DNA of 64,000 nucleotides. Origin: Methylophilus sp. 14 (GTDB lineage: Bacteria; Pseudomonadota; Gammaproteobacteria; Burkholderiales; Methylophilaceae). Below, piece by piece: positions 52,869 to 61,730 of the stretch (within the stretch, counting starts at the first letter, position 1; every line of letters starts with the position of its first letter). The notes under the pieces are model-generated. The model saw nothing but the letters and a program-made list of their open reading frames with translations. It made no database searches and was not told the DNA's origin. The stretch spans positions 62,001 to 126,000 of the forward strand of contig NZ_JADKYS010000002.1 in assembly GCF_015354345.1 (NCBI RefSeq), written 5' to 3'. The position numbers were made by a program, and so were the translations under genes.

Positions 52869-54104
52869 ATGAAGAAACTCGGACTCAATGGGCAAATCTT
52901 CCTCGCCGCGACGCTTGCGGTGGCGCTGGGGATTGGTGCGCATGGCAACAACGTCGATCATGCCTTATATGCTGCCAACCTGGTCGGCACCCTATTTATC
53001 GACCTGCTCAAAATGGTGATGATTCCACTGGTGTTCTGCGCGATTGTCACCGGCATTGCCAATTTGCGTCAGCATCGCCAGATGCATGTGGTGTGGAAAA
53101 CCACCTTGCTGTTTTTTGCCACGACGACCTTGATCGCTGTCGTCATCGGCCTCGGCGCCAGTCATTTGTTCCAACCCGGCGCAGGCCTGCATCTGGATAT
53201 GTTTGCCGATGCCATGCAGCAGTTTGAAACCAAGCAGCTCACCTTGCCTGAGTTTTTCACACAATTCTTGCATGGCATTTTTATGAATCCGTTCAAGGCA
53301 CTGGCAGAAGGCAATATTCTGGCGATTGTGGCGTTTGCGCTGGTGCTGGGCATTGCGTTAGTGGTGTCTGCCGAGCGTTATCCGCATTTGCTTGCCGTGT
53401 TTGAGGAAGGCATGGCGGTGGCGATGCAAATGATTAACTGGATCATGCGCCTGGCACCGTTCGGCATTGCGGCCTTGCTGTTTAAACTGGTCGCCACGCA
53501 AGACGTGAGTTTGTTTGCGAACTTGGCCAAATTTATGCTGGTAGTCACAGGCACGACCTTGTTGCACGGCATGGTCGTGTTGCCCCTGTTGCTGTTTCTG
53601 CTCACCGGCAAGCGCCCGTGGTGGTTTCTGCGGCAAGCCAAAGAGGCATTGTTAACTGCGTTCGCCACCAGTTCGAGTAACGCCACCATGCCGGTGACCA
53701 TGCGCTGCACCACGCAGAATATGCAAGTCAAACCCGAGATTGCCGGTTTTGTGGTGCCATTAGGGGCCACCGTGAATATGGATGGCACCGCATTATACGA
53801 AGCTGCCGCCGCCCTGTTTGTGGCACAGCTGGCAGGCATAGAGTTGTCACTCGGCCAGCAACTGGTGGTGTGCTTTACCACCATGATTGCCGCCATGGGC
53901 GCGCCCGGCATCCCCAGTGCGGGCATGGTGACCATGGTCATGGTCTTGCAAAGCGTCGGTTTGCCCGCTGAGGCGATTGCCATTTTGCTGCCGATAGACC
54001 GTTTGCTGGATACCGTGCGTACCGCAGTCAATGTCGAAGGTGACATGATAGGCAGCCTGGTAGTACAGCACCGCATAGAAAAATTAGCAAAACAAACGTC
54101 ATGA
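52869..54104 (+). CDS. Dicarboxylate/amino acid:cation symporter
   Basis: 411 aa member of the DAACS (GltP/DctA) family. Eight or so transmembrane helices plus two re-entrant loops; the family signatures ATSSSNATMPVTMRC (serine-rich loop) and VPLGATVNMDGTALYEA are intact, as is GAPGIPSAGM. It takes up glutamate/aspartate or C4-dicarboxylates with Na+ or H+; which substrate cannot be told. Its stop overlaps the GNAT start by four bases (ATGA). Confidence 0.93.
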   Translation: MKKLGLNGQIFLAATLAVALGIGAHGNNVDHALYAANLVGTLFIDLLKMVMIPLVFCAIVTGIANLRQHRQMHVVWKTTLLFFATTTLIAVVIGLGASHLFQPGAGLHLDMFADAMQQFETKQLTLPEFFTQFLHGIFMNPFKALAEGNILAIVAFALVLGIALVVSAERYPHLLAVFEEGMAVAMQMINWIMRLAPFGIAALLFKLVATQDVSLFANLAKFMLVVTGTTLLHGMVVLPLLLFLLTGKRPWWFLRQAKEALLTAFATSSSNATMPVTMRCTTQNMQVKPEIAGFVVPLGATVNMDGTALYEAAAALFVAQLAGIELSLGQQLVVCFTTMIAAMGAPGIPSAGMVTMVMVLQSVGLPAEAIAILLPIDRLLDTVRTAVNVEGDMIGSLVVQHRIEKLAKQTS

Positions 54105-54664
54105 CTGAATTAATCATCAGACCTGCCCAGGTGCAAGATGCCGATGCGATTGCGGCGCTGGTCAATCGTGCTTATCGCGGCGACAGTAGTCGGGCAGGCT
54201 GGACCACAGAGGCAGACTTGCTCGATGGCAAACGCACGACCACAGAGGCAGACTTGCTCGATGGCAAACGCACGACCATAGAGAATGTCTTGGCATTGTT
54301 AAATCGTCAGGATGTGTTGATCCTCACTGGCTGGGTCGCGGAAATGCTGATGGTCACGCTCTGTGCTGAATGGCATGCGGAAGAACAGGTCGCGCATCTA
54401 GGCATGATTGCGGTAGAGCCCACGGCACAAAACCAGGGTTATGGGAAAAAGATGATTCTGGCGGCGGAGCAGTTAGCGGTTGAGCGCTGGGGAGTGCGTG
54501 CCAGTCAAATGGCTGTGGTCAGTGTACGGGAAACACTGATTGCTTTTTACCAACGCTTGGGCTATCAGGCTACGGGAGAGTTAAAGCCCTTTCCGCACCT
54601 GCCGGAGATGTGGCAGGCGAAGGTGGAAAATATGCAGTTGATGACCTTACAAAAGGACTTGTGA
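54101..54664 (+). CDS. GNAT family N-acetyltransferase with 12-aa tandem duplication
   Basis: 187 aa acetyltransferase. Motif A (AVEPTAQNQGYGKKMI) holds the acetyl-CoA pyrophosphate loop QNQGYG; the final helix includes VRETLIAFYQRLGYQ. Near residues 35-58 the segment TTEADLLDGKRT appears twice in tandem because of a 36-bp direct repeat (54203-54274). It overlaps the symporter stop and so is likely co-transcribed with it. Substrate unknown. Confidence 0.88.
   Translation: MTELIIRPAQVQDADAIAALVNRAYRGDSSRAGWTTEADLLDGKRTTTEADLLDGKRTTIENVLALLNRQDVLILTGWVAEMLMVTLCAEWHAEEQVAHLGMIAVEPTAQNQGYGKKMILAAEQLAVERWGVRASQMAVVSVRETLIAFYQRLGYQATGELKPFPHLPEMWQAKVENMQLMTLQKDL
54203..54274 (+). repeat. Perfect 36-bp tandem duplication inside the GNAT gene
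   Basis: Two identical in-frame 36-bp units, 54203-54238 and 54239-54274, each starting ACCACAGAGG. No mismatch between the units, so the duplication is recent. It adds 12 residues without breaking the frame. Confidence 0.97.
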
Positions 54665-54692
54665 TTCAAGTCGTGTTGTTGATTTAAGTTGT

Positions 54693-55417
54693 GAAGGTCA
54701 TTCTTTTTGCTTCTCGCCCATATTCATTCACTCTGCGTCATTCCGGCGTAGGCCGGAATCCAGGCAAGGTGAGATAGCCGTAAAAAGTTGTTCTTTAGGT
54801 TATTCGTTGTAGGGTGGGCAATTATGCCCACGCGGTTGTGGATGTTTGTTAGTTTTTTTCGCTTTTACAGCGAGTTACTTTTCTTTGCTTGCACAAAGAA
54901 TAAGTAACCAAAAGAAAGTGCACCCCAGCTTCCGCTTGTTCCCTGCGTTGCTCGTCAAAATAAGCGGTCACGAAACTCAACCTTGTAGCTCACACAGAAC
55001 GTGAGCTACTGCGGGATTCGGACAGTCGCTCCCTTTTTCCTTATTTTGCCTGCGCTACTCGGCGCGTCAGATGGGGACCCCGAACACCATGCGACTGCCA
55101 CCGCTCCTAAATTAAACAAAGAAGAAAAAAAGAATCTAGTTTTTAACCGTCCAAACTGTGGTGTCGCTACTTAAATGAGAATAATCCCATCCCATCACGC
55201 TGAGTAGCGGAAACAAAATAAGAGTAGAGGGAGCGACTGTCTGAGCTCCGCAACAAGCCACGAAGTGTGTGGCTTGTCAGGGCGAGTTTCGTGACCGCTT
55301 ATTTTGTTGAGCAACGCAAGGGAGCCGCAGGCCGTGATGGCTGGGTGCCCTCTTTTTGGTTACTTTTTTGGGGCAAGCAAAAAAAGTAACTCGCCAATAA
55401 GGCGAAAAAGAGTGTTT
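54693..55417. repeat. 725-bp structured intergenic repeat, copy 2
   Basis: Same element as at 36657-37381, again 725 bp. Left module: hairpin 54874-54908, long-range pairing 54956-54964/55040-55048 (CAAAATAAG with CTTATTTTG), hairpin 54985-55009. Right module, inverted: pairing 55214-55222/55298-55306, hairpin 55253-55277, end hairpin 55359-55390. The REP-like palindrome is at 54740-54759. Its left and right arms align to each other as inverted copies over about 230 bases. No conserved reading frame. The rest of the 54665-55653 gap holds a further hairpin pair before the EamA gene. Confidence 0.85.
54740..54759. repeat. REP-like palindrome in repeat copy 2
   Basis: ATTCCGGC-GTAG-GCCGGAAT, identical to 36704-36723. 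Confidence 0.75.
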
Positions 55418-55583
55418 GATTAGACGAACGCAAATAACGCCCTTGACCATTCTCCCAAACCCACGTAAATTCGATAACCTTATGAACAAGCAATTCCTCC
55501 AATCTACTGTTGTGGTGATGAACCGAAAGGCATTGTGGCTAGTCGCCACATCATGCTGCGGTTGCTGCTTGTCGTAATTTTTA

Positions 55584-55652
55584 TGCAACCGCGGGCTCTC
55601 CGCGGTTGATCTTGTAATCCCTTCCCGGTGAGCCCCATTGATTTAGGGCTCC
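55584..55652 (+). promoter_or_regulatory. Leader hairpins of the EamA gene
   Basis: AACCGCGG/CCGCGGTT (about 55584-55604) and GAGCCC/GGGCTC (about 55632-55651). The right arm of the second covers AGGG, the only ribosome-site-like sequence before ATG 55654, so folding could block translation. No known riboswitch consensus recognised. Confidence 0.4.
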
Positions 55653-55653
55653 T

Positions 55654-56595
55654 ATGAAAGACTATTCCCATCCTTATTACGGTGCCATGCTGGTGCTGCT
55701 ATCGTCCGTGGCTTTTTCGTCAAAAGCGATTATGGTCAAGCTGGCGTACGTCTATCACATTGATACCGAAACCTTGATCGCTTTGCGTATGGCATTCGCC
55801 ATTCCGTTTTTTGCTGGACTGGGTTGGTGGACGATGCGTCAGGGTGTGCCTATGGATATGACTGGTAAAGACTGGCTGGCCCTATTGCTGCTGGCGGTGG
55901 TTGGTGGTTATGGTTCTATGTGGCTGAACTTTGAAGGGTTGCGCTATGTGTCGGCCGGGTTGGAGCGGGTAATTCTGTTTCTCTACCCAACGCTGGTGGT
56001 GGCCATGAGTGCGTTATTTCTCAAACACGCTATTACGCGTCGCGAGTGGTTTGCCATGGTGACCAGTTATGCCGGGGTAGTGCTGGTGGTCTGCCATGAT
56101 GTGGAATTGGCAGGGCTGGATTCCGCGGACACGCTCTATGGCGCATGGCTGGTATTGCTGAGTGCGATTGTGTATGCGGGGTATTTGCTGGTGAGCGGGC
56201 AATTGATTCCTAAATTGGGTGCCAGCCGGTTTACTGCGATGACCATGAGTCTGGCCGCGCTTGCCAGTGCGGCCCATTTTGGTGCCAGTGGTTCGTTTGA
56301 CCAGGTGACTGCGCTGCCAAACGCGGTGTATGTGCTGGCTTTTTTAATGGCGCTGATTGCAACGGTATTGCCTTCGGTATTGATGAATCTGGGTATACAC
56401 CAGCTTGGTAGCCGCAAGGCGGCCTTGATTAGTGCGATTGGGCCGGTAGCGATGATTGTGCTGGCTTATCTGTTTCTGGGGGAGTCACTGTCCTGGATAC
56501 AGGTGATGGGTACTGCGCTGGTGCTGGTCGGGGTGATGGCTGTGAGTCTGGAAAAACCGCCGCGCGCGCCTGAAGCAGTCGATGCCGACGCTTAA
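55654..56595 (+). CDS. EamA/DMT-family transporter
   Basis: 313 aa inner-membrane exporter-type protein of the drug/metabolite superfamily. Ten transmembrane helices in two EamA halves (about 8-140 and 160-300); family segments SSVAFSSKAIMVKLAY and ALISAIGPVAMIVLAYLFLGE. Substrate unknown. Last 4 bases overlap the end of convergent ampD. Confidence 0.92.
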   Translation: MKDYSHPYYGAMLVLLSSVAFSSKAIMVKLAYVYHIDTETLIALRMAFAIPFFAGLGWWTMRQGVPMDMTGKDWLALLLLAVVGGYGSMWLNFEGLRYVSAGLERVILFLYPTLVVAMSALFLKHAITRREWFAMVTSYAGVVLVVCHDVELAGLDSADTLYGAWLVLLSAIVYAGYLLVSGQLIPKLGASRFTAMTMSLAALASAAHFGASGSFDQVTALPNAVYVLAFLMALIATVLPSVLMNLGIHQLGSRKAALISAIGPVAMIVLAYLFLGESLSWIQVMGTALVLVGVMAVSLEKPPRAPEAVDADA

Positions 56596-57152
56596 TCTGT
56601 TGATCGTGAGATGCGTTGCCAATCAAAGAATGGGCCGGGGTCAGTTTTGCGCCCCGGTGCAATCTCTGAGTGGCCGACAATATGCTGGATGGCATAACGT
56701 TGCCGCAAGGCATGGATCAGCGCCTGTAAGGTGACGTATTGCGCATCTTCAAACGCTTCTATGTCACTACCTTCTAACTCAATGCCGACTGAAAAGTCAT
56801 TGCAGCGTTCGCGGCCCTGCCATTGGGAGAGTCCGGCATGCCAGGCGCGCTGGTTACAACTGACAAATTGTAATAACTCACCTGTGCGGCGAATCAAAAA
56901 ATGTGATGAGACCTTGAGGTGCGCAATCTCGGCATAATAGGGGTGTGCTTGCGGGTCTAGCTGATTGGTGAATAGCTGCATAATGCCCTGGCCACCATAC
57001 TGGTTGGGCGGCAGGCTGATATTGTGGATCACAATCATGTCCACTTCGGCCGGTGGCGGTCGTTCATCCTGATTGGGTGACAATAGGTATTGGGCTGGGC
57101 TGGCAAGGCCAGCGGTATCAATGTGGATAGCAGAAGCAGGTGTGTGCGACAT
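56592..57152 (-). CDS. ampD: 1,6-anhydro-N-acetylmuramyl-L-alanine amidase AmpD
   Basis: Cytosolic zinc amidase of peptidoglycan recycling. 186 aa, amidase_2 fold: zinc ligands in IVIHNISLPP and GHSEIAPGRKTDPGPFF (His and Asp), plus WHAG and NDFSVGIELEG. Acts on the anhydro-muropeptides released by lytic transglycosylases such as MltA at 9723; anmK at 26198 acts later in the same pathway. Confidence 0.96.
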   Translation of the reverse strand: MSHTPASAIHIDTAGLASPAQYLLSPNQDERPPPAEVDMIVIHNISLPPNQYGGQGIMQLFTNQLDPQAHPYYAEIAHLKVSSHFLIRRTGELLQFVSCNQRAWHAGLSQWQGRERCNDFSVGIELEGSDIEAFEDAQYVTLQALIHALRQRYAIQHIVGHSEIAPGRKTDPGPFFDWQRISRSTD

Positions 57153-57278
57153 GCGAACATTGTAGGTGAATTTGGGCGAATTGCGTTATGATTCCGCCCG
57201 CGTGTACACGTTTGTCATGCACATGCTGGCCAGGCGGTGGCCGCATGCGAGATTGATTGCCGCCAGACAGGAACAGTC

Positions 57279-58289
57279 ATGGTTTTTTTACAATTATTGC
57301 TAATGTTGCTGCTGATTTTGGTGGCAGCTGAGGTCTTCACCAATGCCCTAGAGCATTTAGGCGAAAAGCTCGGTATTTCCGAAGGCGTCACCGGTTCTAT
57401 TTTTGCGGCAGTGGGCACGGCCTTGCCGGAAACGCTGGTGCCCTTGCTGGCGATTTTCTCCTATACCTCATCGACCGGCGACAGCCATGCTGGACATGAT
57501 ATTGGTGTTGGGGCCATTTTGGGTGCACCACTGATGCTAGCGACACTGTCTATCAGCTTGATGGCACTCTCTGTACTGAAGCGTCGCGGCGCGCATGGGC
57601 ATATTCGTCCCGAGCGTACCGGCCTGATTCGTGATCTCAACTTCTTTATCCTGGCCTTTATTTTTGCCACCATCGCCATGTTTATTCCGCACACCGAGGC
57701 ATTGGTGCGCTACGGTATCAGCATCCTGATGATTCTGACCTATTTTGTGTATGTGCTGATGACGATTAAAGCCTCCAAAGGCCTAGTTGAAGAAGGCCAT
57801 GCGACTGAAGCTGAAGACGTCATGATGCTATCCAGGCTCGGCTTGCCGACCAATATGGCGACCATTGTGCTGCAATTGCTGATTGGCCTGGGCCTGTTAA
57901 TTGCAGGCGCCAAAGGCTTTATCAACGAGGTAGAAACCGCGGCGGCGATTTTAGGTGTGTCAGCTTTGCTGCTGTCTTTGCTGATTATTCCGATTGCGAC
58001 TGAGCTACCAGAAAAAGTGAACAGCATTTTGTGGATACGCAAAGGTAAAGATACCCTGGCGTTTGGCAATATCACAGGCGCCATGGTGTTTCAGGGCACA
58101 CTGTTACCAGCCATTGGCATTATGCTGACTGACTGGGCCCCAAGACAGGAAGTTGCGTTAGGCATATTGATCACCTTGCTGGCAGCCATTTGGGTGCGTT
58201 ACCGCATCGCCAAAGGTGGCTTACTGGTGTGGCATTTGCTGGTAAATGGATTGTTTTACCTGGCGTATCTGGCGATTGTATTGAGCTAG
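57279..58289 (+). CDS. CaCA-family sodium/calcium antiporter-like protein
   Basis: 336 aa from ATG 57279 (CAGGAA upstream; frame open to 57237). About ten transmembrane helices in two inverted halves, with alpha-repeat signatures GSIFAAVGTALPETLVPLLA near 42-61 and IIPIATELPEKVNSI near 245-260, where Glu residues line the ion path. A His-rich loop (GDSHAGHDIG) follows the first repeat. Cation not determinable. Ends at a bidirectional terminator. Confidence 0.88.
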   Translation: MVFLQLLLMLLLILVAAEVFTNALEHLGEKLGISEGVTGSIFAAVGTALPETLVPLLAIFSYTSSTGDSHAGHDIGVGAILGAPLMLATLSISLMALSVLKRRGAHGHIRPERTGLIRDLNFFILAFIFATIAMFIPHTEALVRYGISILMILTYFVYVLMTIKASKGLVEEGHATEAEDVMMLSRLGLPTNMATIVLQLLIGLGLLIAGAKGFINEVETAAAILGVSALLLSLLIIPIATELPEKVNSILWIRKGKDTLAFGNITGAMVFQGTLLPAIGIMLTDWAPRQEVALGILITLLAAIWVRYRIAKGGLLVWHLLVNGLFYLAYLAIVLS

Positions 58290-58301
58290 ATCTAGGGTGC
58301 T

Positions 58302-58330
58302 AAAAAGGGCGACTTGTAGTCGCCCTTTTT
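58302..58330. terminator. Bidirectional terminator between the antiporter gene and pilR
   Basis: AAAAAGGGCGAC-TTGTA-GTCGCCCTTTTT, perfect 12-bp stem between convergent genes. Confidence 0.9.
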
Positions 58331-58340
58331 ATTGTCTGTC

Positions 58341-59840
58341 TTATTCGTCGTCGCCTTCGGTGTCATCCAGGTCGGCATCCTGTTCTTTTGACAAGCCCAG
58401 TTTGGACAAGCGATAGCGCAGGGTACGGAAGCTGATGCCTAATAATTTAGCCGCCGCCGTTTTGTTGTTATTGGTTTTTTCCAGGGCCTGCAAAATAGTG
58501 CGTTTTTCAATATCTTCCAGGTAGTCAGACAGGCTGATATCCATAGGCAACATGGTACCGCCTGGCGTTGCCTGGGCCGTTGGCTGGCTCTCGCGTGGTG
58601 GTGTGGCAGCGAGAATGGCTGGGATTGGCTGGCTGGGTTGTTCCAGACTGGGGGCATTCCATGGCAGCACTGGCTTGTCGCTCAGGCTGGCAGGCATCTC
58701 CTCCAGAGACAGGTCTTCCACCGTAATCGTGACACCGTCACATAAGGCCAGCGCACGTTCCAGCATGTTTTCCAGTTCGCGCACATTGCCATGAAAAGGC
58801 AGTTGTTGAATATAGACCTTGGCTTCATCTGCAATGCCAGGAATGCCGATGCCCTGCATCAGGCACAATTTGCCTAGCAAGCGTTCAGTCAGCTCGGGGA
58901 TATCTTCTGGCCGCTCGCGCAGCGCGGGCATTTTGAGTTGAATCACATTCAGGCGGTAATATAAGTCCTGGCGGAACTCGCCTTTTTCCATCATGGCATT
59001 CAGGTTTTTGTGGGTGGCGGAAATAATGCGTACATCTACCGCTTCCTCACTAGTGCTGCCGACCACGCGTACTTTTTTCTCCTGGATCGCACGCAACAGT
59101 TTTACCTGCATGGCTAGTGGCAAGTCTGCGACCTCATCGAGAAACAGCGTGCCGCCGTTGGCCGCCTGGAACAGGCCTAGCGTATCCTGGATGGCACCGG
59201 TAAAGGAGCCTTTTTTATAGCCAAAGAATTCGCTTTCCATCAGGTTTTCCGGGATCGCCCCGCAGTTCACGGCAATAAAAGACTGGTCCTTGCGCGAGCT
59301 ATTGAGGTGAATCAGCCTGGCGGCCAGTTCTTTACCGCTGCCGGACTCGCCACTGATATACACCGGCGCCTGGCTGCGCGCCAGCTTGGCAATCATGGTA
59401 CGTACGTAACCCATGGCAGGTGACGCGCCAATCAGGTCTACCGTGTTAGCGCCTTGAGATTCTTTTTGAGACGACAGCTTGAGCGCCGACTCTACCAGTG
59501 GCCGTAACTGCTTGAGGGAGATTGGTTTGGTGATGTAGTCATAGGCCCCCGCTTTTAAGGCGGAGACGGCATTTTCTGCGCTGCCATAAGCGGTAATCAC
59601 CGCGACTGGCAGGCCAGGAAATTGCGCATTGATATATTGCACCAGCTCAAGCCCCAGGCCATCAGGCAGTCGCATATCGGTCAGGCAGAGGTCGTAGCTA
59701 AACGAATTCAGCATGTGTTTTGCGTCGGTGACCGAGCTGGCACTTTCTGCCTGTATGCCCATGCGTTCCAGGGTCAGTACGACCAGTTCCCGGATATCGG
59801 TCTCATCATCGACCACCAGGCAGCGATAAGAATTTGCCAT
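58341..59840 (-). CDS. pilR: PilR-type sigma-54 response regulator
   Basis: 499 aa NtrC-family activator. Receiver about 1-120 with phospho-acceptor D55 in LTDMRLP; AAA+ domain with Walker A GESGSGKE, the sigma-54-contact loop as GSFTGA (PilR-type rather than GAFTGA), Walker B GGTLFLDEVADLP; a Pro/Gln/Thr-rich linker; Fis-type helix-turn-helix ILQALEKTNNNKTAAAKLLG. The stop of pilS is immediately followed by its ATG (TAAATG). In known systems PilR switches on pilin transcription with RpoN, encoded at 28763. No pilA is in the window. Confidence 0.9.
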   Translation of the reverse strand: MANSYRCLVVDDETDIRELVVLTLERMGIQAESASSVTDAKHMLNSFSYDLCLTDMRLPDGLGLELVQYINAQFPGLPVAVITAYGSAENAVSALKAGAYDYITKPISLKQLRPLVESALKLSSQKESQGANTVDLIGASPAMGYVRTMIAKLARSQAPVYISGESGSGKELAARLIHLNSSRKDQSFIAVNCGAIPENLMESEFFGYKKGSFTGAIQDTLGLFQAANGGTLFLDEVADLPLAMQVKLLRAIQEKKVRVVGSTSEEAVDVRIISATHKNLNAMMEKGEFRQDLYYRLNVIQLKMPALRERPEDIPELTERLLGKLCLMQGIGIPGIADEAKVYIQQLPFHGNVRELENMLERALALCDGVTITVEDLSLEEMPASLSDKPVLPWNAPSLEQPSQPIPAILAATPPRESQPTAQATPGGTMLPMDISLSDYLEDIEKRTILQALEKTNNNKTAAAKLLGISFRTLRYRLSKLGLSKEQDADLDDTEGDDE

Positions 59841-61445
59841 TTAAACGATTGCCTTTTTAACTGTCAGTGAAAATTGCGTGCCATTGGCACTGCTGATGTA
59901 ATTGAGTTTTGCGCCGTTGGCTTCGGCCAGCTCACGGGCGATAAATAAACCCAGGCCGGTGCCGGTTTTTTCTGTGGTCATGAATGGCTCGAACAAATGC
60001 GGCTGAATTTTCGGATCTATGCCGCTACCATCATCCTTGATGGTGATATGAATAAACTGGCCGCTTTTGTCGCCCAACACTTTCAGTTGCAGGCTCTTGG
60101 CGTGCTGCTGGCTATGCCGCCAGCCGTTCTTACATAAGTTCCATAAAATCTGGTTGATATGCCTGCGGTCGAAAACGATAGTACTCTCTTTGGCAGGCAG
60201 GTCTAGCGTAAAGTGAGCCAGGTCTATCTTTTCTACAGCACCAAACTGCTGGTAGAACTCTTGCACAAAATGGTTGATATTGAGTTGTTCCTGATTGGTG
60301 CGGTCACGGCGGTTGAGCTCTAGCACGTCCTTGATAATCTGATCCAGTCGCTGCACGTTATCAGAAATGATCTGCAGCATGCGCTGTGTGCCGGGCTGCT
60401 GGGTGTCTTCCTGCATGAGTTGCGTTGCATGGCTGATCGCGCTGAGCGGGTTGCGGATTTCATGTGCGATATTGGCCGTCAGTCTGCCCAGTGCGGCGAG
60501 CTTGACCTGGTGCGCCTGGGTTTGGATTTGTGACCAGTCTTCAATGAAGATCACCACACCGTTATCAATATTCTCAGAAATAGCATGAAAGCGGATGCCC
60601 AAGTCGCGGTTGTTAATACTCAGTTTGATGGCATCGGCGGCAGTCAGTTTGCTGGCGGGCGAAGACTGTAGCAGTTGTATCACTGCCGGCATGAGTTGTG
60701 CCAGCGGTGTGCGTAGTTGCACGGCTGCCTGCATCATGTCTTCTTCCAGCCCGAGCAGGTTGCAGGCCTGCTGGTTATAGTGCTTGAGTTGCTGATGCTG
60801 ATCTATGACCAGCACGCCGTTAGGCATTTCCTGCGTAATCAGTGCATTGGTTTTGGCCAGATATTCAATATCCTGGCCGCGTTGTGTTGCCAGGGTTTCA
60901 CTCGTTTGCATGCGTGCGGTCAGCGTTTGCGCCAACCAGGCCGTCGCGAAGCAGCTCAATGACAACAAGACGGCATTGCTGTAGTCATTGAGCGGCAGGT
61001 TGCGGTGAATCACCTGGAAGGTGTTTTCCAGCAAAATACCTATGGTGGCAATGGCGGCATAAAACAGGGCGAAGCGTCCGTCACTGATCAGCCCGGCAAA
61101 GATAATATTAATAATCAGTAGCAGCCCGATGCCGCTTTGGTTGCCAGGTAAAAAGTGCATCATGCCGACGATAAACACAATATCCAGGCTGGTTTGGACT
61201 TTTAATGCCAGGCCACGTTTGCATTGTAGTGACTCGAAACTGACGCTGACGGCGATGGCATACAAGAAGAATATCAGCAGCAGCCAGAACGAAAATGAAG
61301 GCTCGGTAGGGGCATTCCTGAAGTAAGGCCAAAGCTGGCTGCCAAACAGCATGCCTGAAGCGCCGAGGCGGAAGAGGCTGTAAAGCCGCAGGTGCTGGCT
61401 GTCTGGTGTTCTGTCTGTGGTTGGTGCGAGGGTGTCTGCAGGCAT
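59841..61445 (-). CDS. pilS: PilS-type membrane sensor histidine kinase
   Basis: 534 aa from ATG 61445 (GGAG 8 bases upstream; frame open to 61490). About six transmembrane helices to residue 190, a PAS-like domain about 215-320 (NGVLVIDQHQQLKHYNQQAC), HisKA with H-box ANIAHEIRNPLSAISH, and HATPase with N-box NLCKNGWRHS, G1 DDGSGIDP and TGTGLGLFIARELAEANG. Adjacent to pilR with no gap, so they form a two-component pair. PilS senses pilin in the membrane in Pseudomonas. Confidence 0.9.
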   Translation of the reverse strand: MPADTLAPTTDRTPDSQHLRLYSLFRLGASGMLFGSQLWPYFRNAPTEPSFSFWLLLIFFLYAIAVSVSFESLQCKRGLALKVQTSLDIVFIVGMMHFLPGNQSGIGLLLIINIIFAGLISDGRFALFYAAIATIGILLENTFQVIHRNLPLNDYSNAVLLSLSCFATAWLAQTLTARMQTSETLATQRGQDIEYLAKTNALITQEMPNGVLVIDQHQQLKHYNQQACNLLGLEEDMMQAAVQLRTPLAQLMPAVIQLLQSSPASKLTAADAIKLSINNRDLGIRFHAISENIDNGVVIFIEDWSQIQTQAHQVKLAALGRLTANIAHEIRNPLSAISHATQLMQEDTQQPGTQRMLQIISDNVQRLDQIIKDVLELNRRDRTNQEQLNINHFVQEFYQQFGAVEKIDLAHFTLDLPAKESTIVFDRRHINQILWNLCKNGWRHSQQHAKSLQLKVLGDKSGQFIHITIKDDGSGIDPKIQPHLFEPFMTTEKTGTGLGLFIARELAEANGAKLNYISSANGTQFSLTVKKAIV

Positions 61446-61730
61446 CAGGCTGACTCCGCAAAGGCGTGGCTGATGGCGTGGAAACGGCATGGATACAATG
61501 AATCAAGCAGGGGCATTGTTATTTTCGTCGTCATTAAGGAGTGTGCGTACTTTCGCTGCTATCGGCCTTATTCTAACAGTAAATAAATTTAAAACTGATA
61601 TACTCGCAAGCGACAGGGAGATAAAACGGTGCATATTTCTGTGATGACATCTCATAATTCACAACAATATCGCGAAAAAAGCACGTGCGTCAGTGGCAAA
61701 CACTGGTGATCTCGGGGAAGAGGATTTGTA

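Noticed and set aside
36657-55417. Composite transposon bounded by the two 725-bp repeats
   Set aside because: The interval holds housekeeping genes (moaC, ahpCF, purM, hda), the repeats encode no transposase, and no target-site duplications are obvious.
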